DNA of 64,000 nucleotides from Papaver somniferum (Eukaryota; Streptophyta; Magnoliopsida; Ranunculales; Papaveraceae): positions 6,982,088-7,046,087 of the forward strand of contig NC_039362.1 in the NCBI RefSeq assembly GCF_003573695.1. The letters run 5' to 3'. The notes below the pieces were generated by a model. That model worked only from the letters and a program-made list of their open reading frames with translations. It was not told the origin of the DNA and ran no database searches. The translations under genes were made by a program, and so were the position numbers. Positions 59,228-64,000 of the stretch are shown in pieces. The number at the start of each line of letters is the position of its first letter. Within the stretch, counting starts at the first letter, position 1.

Positions 59228-62200
59228 TGTAGATGGTGGATTTTCGACAAGGGCTAAACTCGTAAAACCATGATTATACATGCTCGTGATCCAGCAATCA
59301 GATGAGTATTGAGACTCATGTCTCTCATCGAAGCGTGAAAGCTCATGCCACAAGAATCTATGACTGAGAATACTGTCTCTCAGAGTGTATATGTAGGTGT
59401 GTAGTCTCTCAGCTGAGGCAACGGCGTATCTCACGAATACTGAGCAATTTCAGTAATTACTTCTATATAGAATCGCAAGATTGGACAGCTCCTAGACAAC
59501 TTGCTTGCTAGTATAGAGCAATAACGTCTTCAGGATGTAACAATGTTTTCCCTGACTATATAAAAGAAATATGACGCTTCAACAAGCTCATATTGCCCAA
59601 TTCCTGAATAATTAATGCTCCTAGACGATCGTACTAGTATAGAGTCACCAATTAATTATTCCTAAATTATTAGATTCATTAACTGAATCCTTAGAAAATA
59701 TTCTACATCATTCATAATATTTCGTTACTTCAATTCATGGTTCTTCCCAGCAGAATTCCATGGGTTAGTTATACATATTCAATGTACGGGCATTTGAGCC
59801 ACTATCGAGTAAGCCCCGACCAAAATGGTGCAAGTGTACTCATCAATAATGCACTAACGAGCACCTGAATGCACGGGCGAGCATTCCAAAACACGAAGGA
59901 ACGATGAACCTATGCAAAAATAGGAAGAAAATAATAAATAATAAAATATTAATCAAGGCGCTGGGGGACTGGGCCCACCAGCCGGCCGGTCGTGTCGTGG
60001 CCAGTCCCACGCCCAATTTTATATTTTATCATATTTTTATTATTTTCCTTGATCTCATGAAAATTCCTTCATTTGAACAAAATTCATTCGTTTCAAGGAA
60101 ACTCCTCAGTTTTATGGTGTTTCCTTCACATCAAGGAAATAATAAATAATTAAGAAAAGTGTGCGGGACCAAGCCTACTAGCCAGCCGGTCATGCCCTAG
60201 TTGTGGCCGGTCCCACTCCTTGCATTTCTTATTATTTCCTTCATCCCATGAAATTCCTTGATTTCATGATGTTTCCTTCAAATCATGGAACTAATACATA
60301 AAATTAGGGAAAACTCATGGGACCGGGCCCTAGCCGGCCATGTCCTAGTCGGCCGGTCCCATACGACCTTTAAGGAAACTCCTTCATTTAATTATTATTA
60401 TTTTTATTTGTTTCCCTCATCTCATGGAAACTCCTTCACTTTAAGGAAAACTCCTTTATTTCAACAAACTCCTTGATTTCATGGTATTGCCCTAAAATCA
60501 TGAAAAATAATATAAAATTAGGAAAAGTGCCATGGGATCAGGCTCATTTGTCGGCCGGCGATGCCTTGGCCATAGCCGGTCCCACACTTCATGATTTCTT
60601 AATTTATTATTATTATTTCATCATCTTATGAAGTTTCCTCAGTTTCAGCAAAATCCTTGATTTCTTCATATTTTCTCAAAATGTTGTTCAAACGCACATT
60701 AGAAAATATCAAAATTCTCAGGACTGAGACGCGGACACTTTGGTGACGTGAGCATGTTACCTTGACCAAGGTTGGCTCTTCGGCTTGCAAGAGGTCGGCC
60801 GCATAGTTTTTCATCATTTGACCTAATTTGTTCACATTATGTTCAAACTCTTCCGAACAATTTTGGAATTTCATAAAACGATCTTCAGTCGATCCCGTGA
60901 CCAACCTGGGCCGGTTTCATGACCCCTTGGTCATTCCTTCATCTCTTCATAATTTATTAGGATTTATCACCTAAGGTTCAGACGAACATTGTTTGAATAA
61001 ATGATTAAACCATCATTTAATCATCTTTTAACCAACTGGTCTTCAAGAGACTTTGGTATTTTGTTCACTCGAGCATCTGGGCGCTACATGGTCGATACAT
61101 CATCCCATGTAGCCGGTCCCTCCTTCACTTCGTGGTTCATTTTTAATAAATCATCAATTGGTCAGCAATTGATCAAAATTAAGGTTTCGAATCCGAAGCT
61201 CTGCAAAACATAATTCTGAGAAGATTCAAACACTAATAATATTACGTTGATCCCGTGATCAATATTCTAATACTCTATTCAAGTATTTTAAGTTAATATT
61301 TTATTTGGTCCTGCTACCAATAATTCATCAAACGAGTAACATTTGCTCAGACTAAGGAATATTGGTTCAAGTATCAATATTTAACAATCCATTGAATGAG
61401 CAATATTTGCTCACCTTAACTATCAACATTTACTTGAGAATCATACCTCTGTCTCAACAAACACGTTCAATTCATGAGTCTCAGAAAATTTGCAAATCAC
61501 GTTCGACTCAGTAATACAAGGACTCATCGTCCCATGAAGTCAGCAACTGACTAACTAAATACACGTCTGCCTTGCAGACTCCACAATCACGAGACATCAA
61601 TCGTGTCACATGGAGGATATTAACTAGGGTTTTGGTCTGGCAGTCTACGACACGTGTGTTCATACACACGATGAGAATGCGAGCAAGTCGTGCAATCAGT
61701 TGAAGGAGTTAGTAAACTAGTGGGTAGAAAATCAACCAAGTCTCCGCACGATGAGCAACTGGTTTTACACGATTTACACTTCCCCACTCTTTGACTCCAG
61801 AAAATTTCACACTTCATGCGATCAAGGTGTTTACAATTCTAGCAATATAAATAAGTCTCTGAATCATGATTGAAGACAAGACAATCTTTCTTCAAACAGA
61901 CAACACGAGATTAACAACTCAACATCTAAGCAATTACTCTCAACATAGAAAATTCAATCAATCAGAGCTTATCTTATTCCTTTACGTAGAATACACAACA
62001 CACCCACAATCTTCGATCACAGTTGATCTCACACATTTCTCAGCTTCCCTCCTACAGATCGACCCATCCTCTCTTGTGGCCGAATTGACTATGGAACGAC
62101 CTTTTTTATTGTCTTGGTTTAGGCCGGAGTCCTACAGATTGATCTCTCGAATTCAAAGCACTCCCTTTTTGCAGTGCATCTGTGTGAGGTTTAACAGTTC

Positions 62201-62279
62201 GCTCGGTTCAAGGAGTTTCCTCCGCACGGTCGTCTCCTCAATTCCGTAAAAACCAGCAACTCGTTTTGCCCCATCTACA
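59228..62279 (+). repeat. Element G 3' LTR
   Basis: 3,052 bp with inverted 9-bp termini (TGTAGATGG / CCATCTACA). TATA box TATATAAAAG at 59557-59566. Contains the GC-rich repeat array at 59945-60600. ORFs inside lack known domains. Confidence 0.8.
59945..60600 (+). repeat. Four diverged tandem units of about 150-215 bp with GCCGGCCGGTC cores
   Basis: Units around 59960, 60165, 60320 and 60540 each contain gtgccatgggaccag-like, gccggccggt and ggccggtcccac words, followed by attattattt and patches of ctcatggaaactccttcatt. The GC cores stand out from the AT-rich surroundings. Confidence 0.7.
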
Positions 62280-62406
62280 GAGATGAAGCGCAAAGAGAAT
62301 AATATAATCGCTTTAAGTGCGATTTGAGGGCTTTCTGTTGAACCCCAGGATTGATTTTGTAAAACTAAAATATTTTCCTAAATATAGATGCACTTTAGCA
62401 TGGTAG
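62280..62406 (+). other. Flank between element G and the last LTR
   Basis: 127 bp without a recognised feature. The 5 bp after G are gagat, its putative target duplication, but no left partner could be assigned. Confidence 0.4.
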
Positions 62407-64000
62407 TGATAGGTGTCGTAAACACCTTCATTTTTATCTATTGTTTATGCTTTCTTTGCTATTATTCGTGCGAATTATGTATCTTATGTTTGCTTTTGAG
62501 TTTTATAGGTGTTTCGGAGTCATTGGAGCAAAATGAAGTGAAACTCGCTCAAATCCATGATTTCTTCCCAATCATCTTGAAGAGAACAAAAAGACGAAAC
62601 TAGCAACGAAAGAATTAGTTCATTCCGGCTTCATATGAGAAAGTTATTTGCAAAGCCATTGAATAATCCTGTCAGTTCCAGGGAACTGATAATACATGAA
62701 TTAAACAGGAAAATAAACTGTCAGTCTTCCAGAACCGACAGTTGAATGGAATAATGGCTGGCCCTTATCCAATCTATCGGGGTTCCTTGATAACCTTATC
62801 TTCTTTTACACCCAAAATTAGGACTTCATCAGAAATTCAGACACATTTTAAAAGGGGATCTGAGAAGAGTTTTGCTGCCGATTGAAGCTTTGGTGAAACG
62901 AAATTTGCTAGGAAGAATATTTAATGAGGAGAAGGAACAGATGATGTAGCTACATCGTCTGAGGTGAGGAGTGATGGCGATTGAAGAATTCAGAGTTCGA
63001 ACTGGGCAAAGTTTCAAGCCGATATCGAGGTTCAGACCGGGAAGTAATTGAGATGGGAAATTAGTGAAGTTGTTGATGTATCTGCGTTGAATTGAGTAGG
63101 AAATAGTGGGTTGACCCTAAATTCGTATTTTGATATGGCATTGACAGAAATTCAAATTAAGAAATCAGCCAAGAGGGTTATCTGCTGGTGGTGTTGTTCT
63201 TGAAGAATTGAGGGATCGATCTGAACAAGGAAGTTGGGTTGTGCTTGTAATCATGGCCGAACTGAAGGAATTAGAAGATGGGTTGGAGTTCAATTGGTGA
63301 CTAATTCAAGAATGAAGCTGAAATTGTGTTCTTGTTGTTGCAGTTACCAAGTGTTGGCTAGAGTATTGCAGGTCAAGAGATGGACATGGCCTGGAAATGG
63401 TTCAGCTGAACTGGTGCTGGTAATTATCTTTGAGCAGGGATGTAGAATGGCCTGAGTTACTGCTAAGAAGATACAAGCAGGAAAGCTGAACTGAAGATAA
63501 ATTTGCAGGCAATGGTAGTGTTGTAGGTGATAATGCAAGTGCAATTGCAGTTAGGATCCAGAAGAGCAGTACAAGGAGATGGTGTGCTGATATTGCAGTG
63601 CTGAGTTCTATTGAGTTTAAAGCAGAGAATGGCATCAGTTGGTGGTATGAGTACAAGCTGCAGAGAAGGTTGATGCTGCCGCATACTTGGAAATGAGTTG
63701 TTACTGATAGGATGAAGCTAAGTAAAGAAGGGAAAGTGCTGGAATGGATTATGAAGCTGTAGATGGCCGAGATTGAAATAGATGGTGTTGTTGGTGAGCT
63801 GAAGTTGAACCTGCAGTGAAGTATAATGGAGATTCTTAGATGTATGTTAGGACATGATTTTGCAGAGAAAGAGCTGCTACTGGTAGGAATTGTGAAACTG
63901 GCGGTGATGTTGTTTTCGAAACTGCAGGTAATGGATTGTGCGAGAGTGCAACAAGGAATGGAATGATGGGAGTTGATCTGCAATTTACTAGCTGGTGACG
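62407..64000 (+). mobile_element. Start of another LTR, running off the window
   Basis: TGATAGGTGTCGTAAACACC at 62407 is typical of the 5' end of a Ty3/Gypsy LTR; no polypurine tract precedes it, so it should be a 5' or solo LTR. The rest to 64000 is G/A-rich noncoding sequence. The minus ORF 63402-63983 is Ser-rich through base composition and not a gene. Confidence 0.5.

Larger units (their letters stand above)
57181..62279 (+). mobile_element. Element G: 3' part of an LTR retrotransposon related to C
   Basis: The interior 57181-59227 ends in the same polypurine tract as C (aagcaggggacttaa, 59213-59227) and is followed by a 3,052-bp LTR (59228-62279) starting TGTAGATGGTGG and ending CCATCTACA. 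LTR subregions resemble C: the start (TGTWGATGGTGG) and TACAGATTGATCTCTCGAAT near 62132 (55176 in C). The 5' LTR and left interior are absent; the left edge is the join to MULE2. Confidence 0.78.

Noticed and set aside
63402..63983. 193-aa minus ORF at the right edge
   Set aside because: Ser/Leu-rich, no domain, antisense to a purine-rich LTR; stop-free by base composition.

Overview
This is nuclear DNA of a flowering plant, most likely a eudicot. The evidence is one intron-containing plant-specific gene (a plasmodesmata callose-binding protein), Athila-type Ty3/Gypsy elements primed by tRNA-Asp, plant Mutator-like elements (MULEs) and plant mobile domain (PMD) genes. I cannot name the species. 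About nine tenths of the window is transposable elements, many inserted into one another.

Layout. 1-3921: 5'-truncated dead LINE with an internal 1,061-bp tandem duplication. 3922-5500: intergenic DNA with a palindromic repeat cluster. 5520-8010: the only clear host gene, a four-exon PDCB gene. 8160-13166: rearranged MULE (MULE1) with 380-bp inverted arms and its catalytic exon flipped to the minus strand. 13164-17957: minus-strand non-autonomous LTR element (H) carrying a four-unit tRNA-like array. 17958-57180: a second MULE (MULE2), split inside a transposase exon by a 35.6-kb insertion.

The insertion is LTR element C (19701-55298, TSD GATTG). Its 5' LTR was hit by a solo LTR (D, 20016-22396) and a full Athila-type retrotransposon (B, 23179-34813, TSD CAAGC). 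Its interior was hit by a gag-only element (A, 37502-45758, TSD GAGAC) and a degenerate Athila-type element (E, 48123-52431). Removing these leaves an element of roughly 9 kb with 2.1-2.3-kb LTRs and no gag or pol. It carries a multi-exon PMD gene in antisense, with its own TATA box and a 5' UTR exon.

57181-62279 is the 3' part of a second, diverged LTR element (G). It has the same polypurine tract, related LTR ends and an antisense PMD gene with the same promoter/5' UTR exon/donor design. 62407-64000 is the start of another LTR that runs out of the window.

The most noteworthy system is this LTR-element lineage with an antisense, separately promoted PMD gene as cargo (elements C and G). Also unusual: element B has about 99.4% identical LTRs but a pol broken by many small indels, which suggests mobilisation in trans. 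Element A is gag-only, shares noncoding parts with B, and has LTRs identical over 1.6 kb but clearly diverged over 0.6 kb.
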